From Duncaniella sp. (lineage in GTDB: Bacteria > Bacteroidota > Bacteroidia > Bacteroidales > Muribaculaceae): DNA of 64,000 bases. The notes beneath the pieces were generated by a model. It saw nothing but the letters and a program-made list of their open reading frames with translations. It was not told where the DNA came from and did not search any database. Shown here one piece after another: positions 51,101 through 60,595 of the stretch; positions within the stretch are counted from its first letter, which is position 1, and the number at the start of each line of letters is the position of its first letter. Where the stretch lies: assembly GCA_029060405.1 (NCBI GenBank), contig JAIDUB010000110.1, forward strand, positions 1 through 64,000. The letters are read 5' to 3'. The position numbers were made by a program, and so were the translations under genes.

Positions 51101-52123
51101 TCAGCGTATCAGGAACGAGAAGTGCTCGATATTTTTCAGAGCCACACCCGTACCCTTGGCCACTGCCAGCAGAGGATCCTCGGCCACGTGGAACTTGATA
51201 CCGATCTTGTCGCTCAGGCGCTTGTCGAGACCGCGGAGCAATGCGCCGCCGCCGGCAAGGTAAATACCGTTCATCACTATATCGGAATAGAGTTCGGGGG
51301 GAGTCTCGTCGAGTGCCTGAAGCACGGCGGCCTCGATGCGCGAAATGGATTTCTCGATGCAGTGGGAGATTTCCTGATAGCTCACGGGCACCTCCATGGG
51401 AAGGGCGGTCATCTTGTTGGGACCGCGCACTATGAAGTCTTCGGGCGGATTCTCGAGCTCGGTGAGTGCCGAGCCTACATTGATCTTGATAGCCTCGGCG
51501 GTGCGCTCGCCAACCTTTACATTGTGCACGCGGCTCATGTGCTCCATGATATCTTCGGTGAGGTCATCGCCGGCCACCTGAATACTCTTGTTGGACACGA
51601 TACCGCCCAGCGATATCACGGCGATCTCAGTAGTTCCACCGCCTATATCCACTATCATGTTGCCCTGAGGCGCAAGCACGTCGATACCTATACCGAGAGC
51701 GGCAGCCATAGGCTCATAGATCATGTACACGTCGCGACCGCCGGCTACCTCAGTAGAGTCGCGCACGGCACGGATCTCCACTTCGGTGGAACCTGAAGGT
51801 ATGCCCACCACCATCTTGAGCGAGGTCTGGAACCAGTTGCTCTTGGCGCTGGCCTTCTTGATAAGGCCGCGTATCATCATCTCGGCAGCGTGGAAGTCGG
51901 CTATCACACCCTTGCGCAGCGGGCGCACGGTCTCGATGTTGGGGTTTTCTTTACCCTGCATCAGCTTGGCCTCGCGGCCTACAGCTGCAATTTTCTTGGG
52001 GTCGCGCTTGTCGATAGCCACTATCGATGGCTCGTCGACTACGATTTTGTCGTTGTGGATAATGATCGTATTGGCAGTACCGAGGTCAATAGCGATCTCT
52101 TTGGTGAATGAAAAAAATCCCAT
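51101..52123 (-). CDS. mreB: Rod shape-determining protein MreB
   Basis: IAIDLGTANTIIIHNDKIVVDEPSIVAID; VDIGGGTTEIAVISLGGIV. Confidence 0.98.
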   Translation of the reverse strand: MGFFSFTKEIAIDLGTANTIIIHNDKIVVDEPSIVAIDKRDPKKIAAVGREAKLMQGKENPNIETVRPLRKGVIADFHAAEMMIRGLIKKASAKSNWFQTSLKMVVGIPSGSTEVEIRAVRDSTEVAGGRDVYMIYEPMAAALGIGIDVLAPQGNMIVDIGGGTTEIAVISLGGIVSNKSIQVAGDDLTEDIMEHMSRVHNVKVGERTAEAIKINVGSALTELENPPEDFIVRGPNKMTALPMEVPVSYQEISHCIEKSISRIEAAVLQALDETPPELYSDIVMNGIYLAGGGALLRGLDKRLSDKIGIKFHVAEDPLLAVAKGTGVALKNIEHFSFLIR

Positions 52124-52148
52124 TTATTCTGAAGTATTGAGGAGTGAA

Positions 52149-53684
52149 TTAATGCTTGAAATGACGGAAACCGGTAGTAACCATGGCGAGGCCCAGACGG
52201 TTGGCGGCATCGATGCTCTCATTGTCGCGGATGGAGCCTCCTGGGTGTATCACAGCCTTGATTCCGGCCTCGGCTGCAATCTCCACACAGTCAGGGAAGG
52301 GGAAGAATGCATCGGATGCCATCACCGCACCGTTGAGATCGAAGCCGAATGAGCGGGCCTTTTCGATAGCCTGCTTCAGGGCGTCGACACGCGAGGTCTG
52401 ACCCACGCCGCTTGCTATGAGCTGGCCGCCGCGGGCAAGCACTATGGCATTGCTCTTGGAGTTTTTCACTATGCGGTTGGCAAAGAGCAGGTCGGCCACC
52501 TGAGCTTCGGTGGGCACGAGAGTGGTGACTGTGGTAAGCTCGTCGGGGGTCTCTATCTTCAGGTCGCGGTCCTGAACGAGAGCGCCGTTGAGTATCGAGC
52601 GGAACTGACGCTTGGTGTCGAGCGGAGCTTTCTGCAGAAGGATGATGCGGTTTTTCTTCGATTTCAGTATCTCGAGAGCGTCGTGGCTGTAGTCGGGCGC
52701 AATGATTACCTCGAAGAAAATCTTGTTGATTTCCTCGGCGGCAGCGGCGTCGACGAGACGGTTGGTGACGAGCACGCCGCCAAATGCGCTCACGGGGTCA
52801 CCGGCGAGAGCGTCGGCCCAAGCCTGAGCCACAGTCTCGCGGCTTGCGAGGCCGCAGGCATTGTTGTGCTTGAGGATGGCGAAAGTGGTGGTGTGGAACT
52901 CCGAGATCAGCGACACGGCAGCGTCGATGTCGAGAAGATTGTTGTAGGAAATCTCCTTGCCGTGAAGTTGCTCGAAAAGAGCGTTGAAATCGCCGTAGAA
53001 AGTACCGCGCTGGTGGGGATTCTCGCCGTATCGCATTTTCTTGGCCGAGTTGATGGCCACGCGCAGGTCGGCGGGCACGGGATCTTCGTCGAGCGAAGCG
53101 AAATAGTTGAATATCGCTGTGTCGTAGCCCGACGATACGGCAAACGCACGGGCGGCGAAGCGGCGGCGGTCATCGAGAGTCGAAGCGGCACCGTTGGCCT
53201 TGAGCATGTCGCGGAGCATGGCATATTCAGCCTTTGAGGGTACGATAACCACATCGGCGAAATTCTTGGCGGCCGCGCGTATGAGCGAGATGCCGCCTAT
53301 ATCTATTTTCTCGATGATATCGGCCTGTGAAGCACCCGAGGCCACTGTCGCCTCAAAGGGATAAAGGTCGACGATCACGAGGTCGATTTCGGGTATTTCA
53401 TATTCAGCGATCTGAGCGCGGTCGCCTTCATTGTCGCGACGGTTGAGAATACCGCCGAACACCTTGGGATGGAGAGTCTTTACACGGCCGCCCAGAATCG
53501 AAGGATAACCTGTGAGGTCCTCCACTGCCTCGCATTCATAACCGAGGCTTTCTATAAAGGAGCGTGTACCGCCGGTGGAAAGAAATTTTACGCCGCCGGC
53601 ATTGAGCAGGCTGAGAATTTCATCCAGTCCGTCCTTATGATATACTGAAATAAGAGCTGTCTTGATGGGTCTTGTTACTGACAT
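52149..53684 (-). CDS. purH: Bifunctional AICAR formyltransferase/IMP cyclohydrolase
   Basis: TALISVYHKDGLDEI; RYGENPHQ; HPGGSIRD. Confidence 0.97.
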   Translation of the reverse strand: MSVTRPIKTALISVYHKDGLDEILSLLNAGGVKFLSTGGTRSFIESLGYECEAVEDLTGYPSILGGRVKTLHPKVFGGILNRRDNEGDRAQIAEYEIPEIDLVIVDLYPFEATVASGASQADIIEKIDIGGISLIRAAAKNFADVVIVPSKAEYAMLRDMLKANGAASTLDDRRRFAARAFAVSSGYDTAIFNYFASLDEDPVPADLRVAINSAKKMRYGENPHQRGTFYGDFNALFEQLHGKEISYNNLLDIDAAVSLISEFHTTTFAILKHNNACGLASRETVAQAWADALAGDPVSAFGGVLVTNRLVDAAAAEEINKIFFEVIIAPDYSHDALEILKSKKNRIILLQKAPLDTKRQFRSILNGALVQDRDLKIETPDELTTVTTLVPTEAQVADLLFANRIVKNSKSNAIVLARGGQLIASGVGQTSRVDALKQAIEKARSFGFDLNGAVMASDAFFPFPDCVEIAAEAGIKAVIHPGGSIRDNESIDAANRLGLAMVTTGFRHFKH

Positions 53685-53819
53685 CGGAAGGTTCTGATTA
53701 GATGTTTAATTATTAGAGCACAAAATTACGAAAAAAATATCAGCGACCCACGCACTAATTATCAAAAATATCTTCGCAAAATAAAAAATTTCTTTACTTT
53801 TCCCCGTCGCCGCCTAAAG

Positions 53820-55169
53820 TCACAGCAATCCGGTCATATCAGGGCGGAACACACCTAACTGTGTTTCATTATTCCGCAGATACATCACCATATATACGGG
53901 CATATATATCAGCTTCCCCACGACCTCCACATTGCCGTTGCAAAGTATCACAGCCTCAGCAAGATCATATGGGGAATCTGCCATAAGATTATTAAGAGCT
54001 GAATGCCTCTGATAATCTTTTCCCGACTTTACCTCAACAGGCACCACTTCGCCGTCGATATTGACCACAAAATCAATCTCACCTCGTTTCTTATTATTGT
54101 AATAATACGGAGTGATTCCGTGCGTGAGCAATTCTTCGGCAATAACATTCTCGTAAATCGCCCCAAAATTTATTGAGGAATCGCCCATAATGAGCTTCAG
54201 TTGTATTCCATCGGCATACTGGGCGGCAAGCAGGCCTACATCATTGCTGAAAAGCTTGAAAAGATTGCGGGTCTCGGCTAATTTCAGCGGAGCCTTAGGT
54301 TCTTCGACATTATATACAGGGATGGCAACTCCGGCATCCTTAAGCCAAAGAAAACTGTCCTCATACCGACTCATTTTAGCATGCTCATTGAGATTTTTCA
54401 ATATGAACCGTTTGTTTTTGGCATCGAGTTCCGACGGTATGAGGTCAAATATCTCCTTGATTTTCAACTTGTCTCGTTCAGCATATTGGGATATATCCAT
54501 TCTGTATAGCGCAACAATATCCTGCTGCACGGTGAGCACATTGGAGAGATTGTTTGTCGACAGATACTCGCTTACAACCGCAGGCATTCCTCCTACGACG
54601 GTATACAGTCTGAACAACTGCAACATTTTTTCATGAATGATTGAATCCACCGGCTTGCGTTCCTCCCAGCATCGCCGGAGTTCACCTATCACCGCTTCCG
54701 AGACCTTCATGTTTATAATAAACTCCTCGAAATCAAGTGGAAAAACCTCCTTAATACCCATAAAACCCACTGGCTGTGAATTTATGCCCTTCAACTCCAC
54801 GCCAAGTAGAGAACCGCTCAAGATGTAGCGGAAACGCCCATCCTCGACCAGAAATTTAACAGCCGTCACGATATTTTCGCATCGCTGCACCTCATCAAAA
54901 AAAACGAGAGTCTGGCCCGGAATCAAGTCAGAGGATGTAATAGCTGATAATCGCAGCAATACCTCATCTGCCGAATATACATTTTTAAAGACTTCAACCG
55001 CCTCAGGATGCTCTATGAAATTTATTTCCACGAAACTCCTGAAAGTCTTGCCCAACTGTCGCGCCGCATATGTCTTGCCGGTCTGCCGGGCACCGGTAAG
55101 CAACAATACCCTGTCAGTATTCTTGTAAAAGTCAGAGATATATTGAGTGAGTTTTCGATATAGAGCCAT
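53820..55169 (-). CDS. AAA ATPase with DUF4143/PD-(D/E)XK domain
   Basis: LLTGARQTGKTYAARQL; LVFFDEVQRCENIV; GEIDFVVNIDGEVVPVEVKSGKDY. Confidence 0.93.
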   Translation of the reverse strand: MALYRKLTQYISDFYKNTDRVLLLTGARQTGKTYAARQLGKTFRSFVEINFIEHPEAVEVFKNVYSADEVLLRLSAITSSDLIPGQTLVFFDEVQRCENIVTAVKFLVEDGRFRYILSGSLLGVELKGINSQPVGFMGIKEVFPLDFEEFIINMKVSEAVIGELRRCWEERKPVDSIIHEKMLQLFRLYTVVGGMPAVVSEYLSTNNLSNVLTVQQDIVALYRMDISQYAERDKLKIKEIFDLIPSELDAKNKRFILKNLNEHAKMSRYEDSFLWLKDAGVAIPVYNVEEPKAPLKLAETRNLFKLFSNDVGLLAAQYADGIQLKLIMGDSSINFGAIYENVIAEELLTHGITPYYYNNKKRGEIDFVVNIDGEVVPVEVKSGKDYQRHSALNNLMADSPYDLAEAVILCNGNVEVVGKLIYMPVYMVMYLRNNETQLGVFRPDMTGLL

Positions 55170-55225
55170 TGGGATTACACGCTTTTATTGCAACTTGCTG
55201 TATATTTGATTTTTAAATATATTTA

Positions 55226-55336
55226 TGCCGCTTTTCCAATATATTTTTCGGAAAATCTGCCGCTTTTCCAATGCAAAATTAGCAAAATTTGCCGCTTTTC
55301 CAACATGTTTTCCTCAATTTTTGCCGCTTTTCCAAT
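55226..55336. repeat. Four direct repeats TGCCGCTTTTCCAA(T) at exact 32-bp period
   Basis: Repeat starts at 55226, 55258, 55290, 55322. Confidence 0.95.
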
Positions 55337-55436
55337 GAAACAACAAAAAAATGGCGCCTGCACGGTCGCTGATTTAACGGAAATCAACGCCATGAGGGCG
55401 CCATTCTGAATTTTTACAGGATTAGATTTACTGTTC

Positions 55437-56435
55437 TCACAATTTGTAATAATCCAGTACGGATTTAGCGACCAAGCGGCGGTTATTTTTATCTGATAGC
55501 AGTCCCTGATATGTAAGGATTTTGTCGAGAATCTCGATATGCTTGCCGCGGTAGTGTTCCCCGTTATCCCAATTTTTGATACATTTCAGTATGTCGTCCT
55601 TATGCGCTATGATCGTCTCGGTATATAGTTCGGAATAGGCTTTGAATTCCTCAGTGTTGACCTCAAATGCCGCCGGGTCAAAGAGGATTGTGGCGTATTC
55701 AATCACATCGGCCTTTTTATAGAAGTCCTCATATTCCTCATAATAGTCTTTCGGATAATATCCTTGCTTATAAAACTGCGGGCCACGGACCAGTCCTATC
55801 AGATGACTGATCGACTGCTTGATACCTTCGATGTAGATTTTTTCTTTGTCGTCGAGCGATTTCAGAATCGGTGTGCCATTCTCCACTTCCATATTAAGGT
55901 AATCACATAGAGCTAAGCTATGCAATCCATTTTCTCCCTCATAAAGAGATTTATAACTTTTGCCTAATTCGAGACTTATTCCGACCCTATCGGCATACTC
56001 CGATAGTTTTGACTCCAGAAACAGTATTTTCTTATCGTCGGTTGAAATAAGAGCGACGTCAACACACGACGGGCGGCTTGGATTAATCACCCGATTTCTC
56101 ACTTCAAAGAAGCATCTGTAATATCGCTCACCGTTGATGGTCAGATATTTTGACTTATCAGTGTTACCAAAAAGCGGATAAAACGTGAGCAAGCTGAGAA
56201 GAGCCGAGGAAATCACGGAGTTGACTTTGCGCAGCTCATCGCCTTGTCCCTGCGTGGCAATATTGAATGCCTTGTAAAAAACATCGCGGTCATTTTCGGG
56301 GATCGAAAACAGATCGGCAAATTCACGTGCATATAGAGTCTCATAATCCTTCTCGTCAAAGAAAAGCGGTTTTCCACTTTTGGAGGAATAAGTTTTTTCC
56401 AGTCCTTTTTTTAATTTGTCGGCTAATGTAGTCAT
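55437..56435 (-). CDS. Uncharacterised protein with PD-(D/E)XK nuclease-like motif
   Basis: SCVDVALISTDDKKILFLESKLSEYAD (D..ExK). Confidence 0.6.
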   Translation of the reverse strand: MTTLADKLKKGLEKTYSSKSGKPLFFDEKDYETLYAREFADLFSIPENDRDVFYKAFNIATQGQGDELRKVNSVISSALLSLLTFYPLFGNTDKSKYLTINGERYYRCFFEVRNRVINPSRPSCVDVALISTDDKKILFLESKLSEYADRVGISLELGKSYKSLYEGENGLHSLALCDYLNMEVENGTPILKSLDDKEKIYIEGIKQSISHLIGLVRGPQFYKQGYYPKDYYEEYEDFYKKADVIEYATILFDPAAFEVNTEEFKAYSELYTETIIAHKDDILKCIKNWDNGEHYRGKHIEILDKILTYQGLLSDKNNRRLVAKSVLDYYKL

Positions 56436-56474
56436 AATTAATAGATATAAAGTTAGTAATACGTTATCAATATG

Positions 56475-57143
56475 TTAATTGCGGCTGATCGCCTCTTCAA
56501 TGCTCAGCTTGACCCAGCAAACAGCGTATGGGAGAAATCGGAATCCGCGGGCCTTATCATACTTGCGCGCTGCATGGATAAGCCCGATATTACCCTCGGA
56601 TATAAGTTTGTCTAAAGGGTGCTCGGATGAAACATATCTTTTGGCTATCAACTCCACAAATCGGCGATACGATACTGTCAGCTTCTCTATGGCTTCATCA
56701 CAATCGTCCTCCGATTGCTGTATCTTCTTCACCAATGCCATTTCCTCTTCAAGAGAAATTAATTCGCCGGGAAGATACCGGAGTGGCAGCTCATCGGTAT
56801 TCACAATCAGCGCCTTTTTCCCATGTTCATGTGAGACAGCGATTTCATTATCCATCGACTTTTCATTATTGCCCGAAGTGAACGCGACAAGTAAATCAGA
56901 ATCCTCAATCAAAGACCTGTTCCTGCTCAGCCGCGCCTCGGCATCATTCCCGATAACTTCATATGTTGAAACCGGTATGGAAAACTTCCCGGCATATGTT
57001 TTGGCATACTCATTCAGAAGCGTTTCCCCGCCGGTGATGCGGATTTCCGTTAATTGAGTATTCCGGAAATTTCTGCGAAACAACACTTCCCAATCCTGAT
57101 AGGTAACGGTAGGGTTCACAACCCCGATTATAGCAACTTTCAT
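56475..57143 (-). CDS. SLOG (DUF2493/YspA-like) domain fused to sigma-70 region 2
   Basis: N-term MKVAIIGV..EIRITGGETLLNEYAK..SRNRSLIEDSDLLVAF; C-term LISLEEEMALVKKIQQ..PLDKLISEGNIGLIHAARKYDKARGFRFLPYAVCWVKLSIEEAISRN; ATG start at 57143. Confidence 0.7.
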   Translation of the reverse strand: MKVAIIGVVNPTVTYQDWEVLFRRNFRNTQLTEIRITGGETLLNEYAKTYAGKFSIPVSTYEVIGNDAEARLSRNRSLIEDSDLLVAFTSGNNEKSMDNEIAVSHEHGKKALIVNTDELPLRYLPGELISLEEEMALVKKIQQSEDDCDEAIEKLTVSYRRFVELIAKRYVSSEHPLDKLISEGNIGLIHAARKYDKARGFRFLPYAVCWVKLSIEEAISRN

Positions 57144-57381
57144 AGGCAAAAAAATTAATGGTTATTATATATATTATACGATGAGAAATTTTGGGATTTG
57201 TTCTTTTTTGTTAAAATTTCAGCCTTCAAGCATCGATATTTCTGACCAATTTGTCTCATCAATCTAATTTTCAATTAATTCCGCGTTAATTATTTTTAAC
57301 TTTACATATTTTAACAATCGTATTTTCAAGCCATTTTCCACCCCTGATCGCGGCTTCACCACCCTGCATGTTTATCATAAA

Positions 57382-57726
57382 AAAGAAGAGGCGCAGGAAT
57401 CTGTGTCAGTCACCGTCCTACACCTTGAGGCTTCTCGCATTGCCCTATCTAAGTCGGACGGCAACGCAGAAGCCCACGCCAGTATATGCAACTATTGCTC
57501 CCGACGCTATTCGCATGAGGGAATAACGAGCCGGAAGCAGGATATTACATACCTACGGGCATCTATCGTTGCCCGACCCTTGACTTAGATAGAAATTTTG
57601 CGAGAATTTCAAGGTGTCAAGAATCAGCGCGGATAAACGCTATTAATAAAAATGGCGGAATGCGCAGTAAGCATTCCTCAGGAGGAAATCAACCGCACCT
57701 CTGCGCGGAATCAAAATTCGTCCTGT
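57382..57726 (-). ncRNA. Candidate structured RNA of unknown family
   Basis: Promoter at 57732-57762 (minus), long-range complementary arms 57421-57466/57567-57616, local hairpins, U-run at the 3' end. Confidence 0.65.
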
Positions 57727-57731
57727 ATTCG

Positions 57732-57762
57732 CAAAAGTACTACTTATTAACAACATAACAAA
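57732..57762 (-). promoter_or_regulatory. Consensus Bacteroidetes promoter of the candidate RNA
   Basis: Minus strand TTTG-N19-TACTTTTG. Confidence 0.7.
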
Positions 57763-57944
57763 AAGTCAGAGAAATAATCGCCCGTTTTTCTGCAAAAATG
57801 CGGAGGAATCAGATGATATTTATAATCCCGATAGAGTACCAAATATGTATATACCCCCGGCCTCTAAAGACTAAAAAAAAGGAATGAGTATACAGTTGCC
57901 GGAGGCACATTATTGTCAGAACTACTGCAAAAAATGAGTCAAAA

Positions 57945-58241
57945 GAGGATGTATCAAAAATCAAATAGCGCCCGTGGGCGCTGACTTACTCGTAACCGGC
58001 GCCGCCGTAGCTCAGCGAAGGCGTCGCCGGTTATCTGATACTTAAGCATAGGCGTCCGGAAGGCCGCCGATTGAATAACTTGTTGATTCCCATTGTATTC
58101 GGCGGCCTATCGGGCGCCTATTGTATCATTTTCATTTACCCGGGGCGCCTCCGCATAGCTGCGGCGACCCGGGTTACGAAGAACTCGGCGGCCTGCGGAC
58201 GCCGACTCACATTTTGAATTAGCAAATTTTGACACAGCCTC
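57945..58241. mobile_element. MITE-like element with TIRs GAGG[A/C]TGT[A/G]TCAAAA and three large internal hairpins
   Basis: GAGGATGTATCAAAA at 57945 inverted as TTTTGACACAGCCTC ending 58241; no ORF inside. Confidence 0.72.
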
Positions 58242-58331
58242 CTATGTATATGCAAATCACACCTTTGTAAATTTTGATATACGCCAAAAATTGGTGGTAT
58301 TCCTAACGTCTACATGGAGATTCTTTATATT

Positions 58332-58371
58332 AAAAAAAGCAGCTGCCGCGCGGGGTGGCAACTGCTTTCGA
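58332..58371 (-). terminator. Terminator of the lpx operon
   Basis: Minus strand AGCAGTTGCC...GGCAGCTGCTTTTTTT. Confidence 0.85.
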
Positions 58372-58391
58372 GTATATAACGTGATGATGGA

Positions 58392-59168
58392 TTACACGTA
58401 GCCGCGGATGATGCCGCGCTTGGAGTTGCGGACAAACATGATGATTTCGTCGCGCTCCTTGGTGGCGGGAAGTTCGGCTTCGATGCGCTCTACAGCGTCG
58501 GAGAAATTGAGCCCCGAGAGGTAGAGGTAGCGGTAGATATCCTGAATCTCGCAGATGGTTTCGTTGGAGAAGCCGCGGCGACGCAGGCCGATTGAGTTGA
58601 TACCCACATAGGAGATGGGCTCGCGGGCAGCCTTGACGTAGGGAGGAATATCCTTGTTGATAAGCGCTCCGCCCTGAATCATTACGTGAGGGCCGATGTG
58701 GCAGAACTGATGCACGAGCGTGCCGCCGCCTATCACGGCGAAATTGTCCACAACGACTTCGCCGGCAAGCTGGGTAGCGTTGGATATGATCACATTGTCG
58801 CCCACCACACAGTCATGAGCCACGTGGCAGTAAGCCATGATGAGGCAGTTGCTGCCTACTACGGTCTTGCCTTTGGAGGCGGTACCGCGGTTGACGGTCA
58901 CGCACTCGCGTATCACGGTGTTGTCGCCGATGATGGCAAGCGTATCCTCGCCGCGGAATTTGAGATCCTGAGGCACTCCCGAGATTACGGCACCGGGGAA
59001 GATGGTGCAGTTTTTACCGATGCGCGCGCCCTCCATTATGGTGACGTTTGAACCGATGCGGGTGCCTTCGCCTATCTCAACGTTCTGCTCAATGGTGACA
59101 AACGGATCGATTACCACACTGGGAGCGATCTTGGCGGCGGGATGGATATATGATAAGGGCTGTTTCAT
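58392..59168 (-). CDS. lpxA: Acyl-ACP--UDP-N-acetylglucosamine O-acyltransferase
   Basis: Hexapeptide repeats; YCHVAHDCVVGDNVIISNATQLAGEV. Confidence 0.97.
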   Translation of the reverse strand: MKQPLSYIHPAAKIAPSVVIDPFVTIEQNVEIGEGTRIGSNVTIMEGARIGKNCTIFPGAVISGVPQDLKFRGEDTLAIIGDNTVIRECVTVNRGTASKGKTVVGSNCLIMAYCHVAHDCVVGDNVIISNATQLAGEVVVDNFAVIGGGTLVHQFCHIGPHVMIQGGALINKDIPPYVKAAREPISYVGINSIGLRRRGFSNETICEIQDIYRYLYLSGLNFSDAVERIEAELPATKERDEIIMFVRNSKRGIIRGYV

Positions 59169-59188
59169 TTCGTAACTGTGTTTTTATA

Positions 59189-60571
59189 TTACTTATTTTT
59201 GATAATCTGGGCCATGAACTCACACTCACTCACGATCTTGTCGCCCACGAAGGCATATCCCTTCATCTGGGCCATGCCGCGACGGAGTTCGGTCATGAAT
59301 GAGACATGGAAAAGCAGAGTGTCGCCGGGCACCACTTTATTGCGGAATTTCACGTTGTCGATTTTCATGAAATATGTGGAGTAGCGCTCGGGCTCGTCTA
59401 CGGCCGATAGCACGAGCAGACCGCCGGTCTGCGCCATGGCTTCGATCTGAAGCACGCCGGGCATCACGGGTTCCTGCGGGAAGTGGCCGGGGAAGAAAGG
59501 CTCGTTGGCAGTTACGTTTTTCACACCCACGATATAGTTGGTGCCTTTTTCAATAATCTTGTCGACAAGCTGGAACGGATAGCGGTGAGGGAGAAGCTCG
59601 CGGATTCGGTTGTTGTCCATCACAGGCACTGCATTTGGGTTATATACCGGAGCGAGCACGTCGTGCTGCTTGATCTCGCGGCGCACTTTCTTGGCGAAAG
59701 TGGTGTTGATGGAGTGGCCGGGGCGAGTGGCTACCACATGACCCTTGATGGGACGGCCTATCAGGGCGAGGTCGCCTATCACGTCGAGCAGCTTGTGGCG
59801 GGCGGGCTCGTTTTCGGTCTCGAGGGGACGGTTGTTGATATAACCGAATTCATGCACCTGCTTGCGGGGCACACCCATAAGGTCGGCCAGACGGTCAAGC
59901 TCGGCCTGTTCCATGGGAGCGTCGTAGATCACGATGGCATTGTCAAGGTCACCGCCCTTGATGAGATTGTTTTTCACCAGCGGCTCGATCTCGCGCACGA
60001 ACACGAAAGTGCGTGCGGCAGCCACCTCCTTGTCGAAGTCGGCCAGAGCGCCGAGCGATGCATACTGGTTGTTGAGCACGCATGAGGGGAAGTCGATTTT
60101 CACGTCGATCGAGAAATCCTCGGCGGGATATACCACAATCGACGATCCGGTATTTTCGTCGCGCACTTCCATGCGTGACTTCACTACATAGTATTTCTTG
60201 TCATCGGCCTGCTCCTCGACACCCACTTCGGCGATAGCCTCGGTGTAGATTCTGGCGCTGCCGTCGAGTATAGGCATTTCGGGAGCGTTAAGCTCTATGA
60301 GGCAGTTGTCAATTCCTGCCGAGTAGAGAGCGGCCATGGCGTGCTCGATGGTCGAGATGCGCACATCGCCCTTTGCGATTACCGTGCCTCGCTGCGTGTC
60401 AACCACATTTTCGGCGAGGGCGTCGATCACGGGCTGACCTTCGAGGTCTACCCGCTTGAATTTATATCCGTGGTTTTCAGGTGCGGGAAGGAAACGAGCC
60501 TCGATCTCAAGACCGGTGTGAAGTCCCTTTCCTTTTACGCTGAAGGGAGCTTTGATTGTAAGCTGATTCAT
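59189..60571 (-). CDS. lpxC/fabZ: Bifunctional UDP-3-O-acyl-GlcNAc deacetylase/3-hydroxyacyl-ACP dehydratase
   Basis: LpxC (STIEHAMAALYSAGIDN) fused to FabZ (LLPHRYPFQLVDKI..FPGHFPQEPVMPGVLQIEAMAQ). Confidence 0.97.
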   Translation of the reverse strand: MNQLTIKAPFSVKGKGLHTGLEIEARFLPAPENHGYKFKRVDLEGQPVIDALAENVVDTQRGTVIAKGDVRISTIEHAMAALYSAGIDNCLIELNAPEMPILDGSARIYTEAIAEVGVEEQADDKKYYVVKSRMEVRDENTGSSIVVYPAEDFSIDVKIDFPSCVLNNQYASLGALADFDKEVAAARTFVFVREIEPLVKNNLIKGGDLDNAIVIYDAPMEQAELDRLADLMGVPRKQVHEFGYINNRPLETENEPARHKLLDVIGDLALIGRPIKGHVVATRPGHSINTTFAKKVRREIKQHDVLAPVYNPNAVPVMDNNRIRELLPHRYPFQLVDKIIEKGTNYIVGVKNVTANEPFFPGHFPQEPVMPGVLQIEAMAQTGGLLVLSAVDEPERYSTYFMKIDNVKFRNKVVPGDTLLFHVSFMTELRRGMAQMKGYAFVGDKIVSECEFMAQIIKNK

Positions 60572-60595
60572 TATGGATGATTATATAAGGAGTGA

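Noticed and set aside
55226-55336. Short regularly spaced repeats considered as a CRISPR array
   Set aside because: Repeat is only 14-15 nt with 17-18-nt spacers, no cas genes nearby, and a promoter lies within it; an operator/iteron array fits better.
57403-57588. 61-aa ORF MSVTVLHLEAS..ARPLT
   Set aside because: Antisense to the candidate structured RNA, with pairing arms covering most of it and no ribosome-site support.
57382-57726. tmRNA or RNase P RNA identity for the structured RNA
   Set aside because: No tRNA-like T-arm, tag reading frame, or RNase P conserved P4 motifs seen by eye on either strand.
59189-60571. LpxC-FabZ fusion as a novelty
   Set aside because: This bifunctional arrangement is well known and common in Bacteroidetes.
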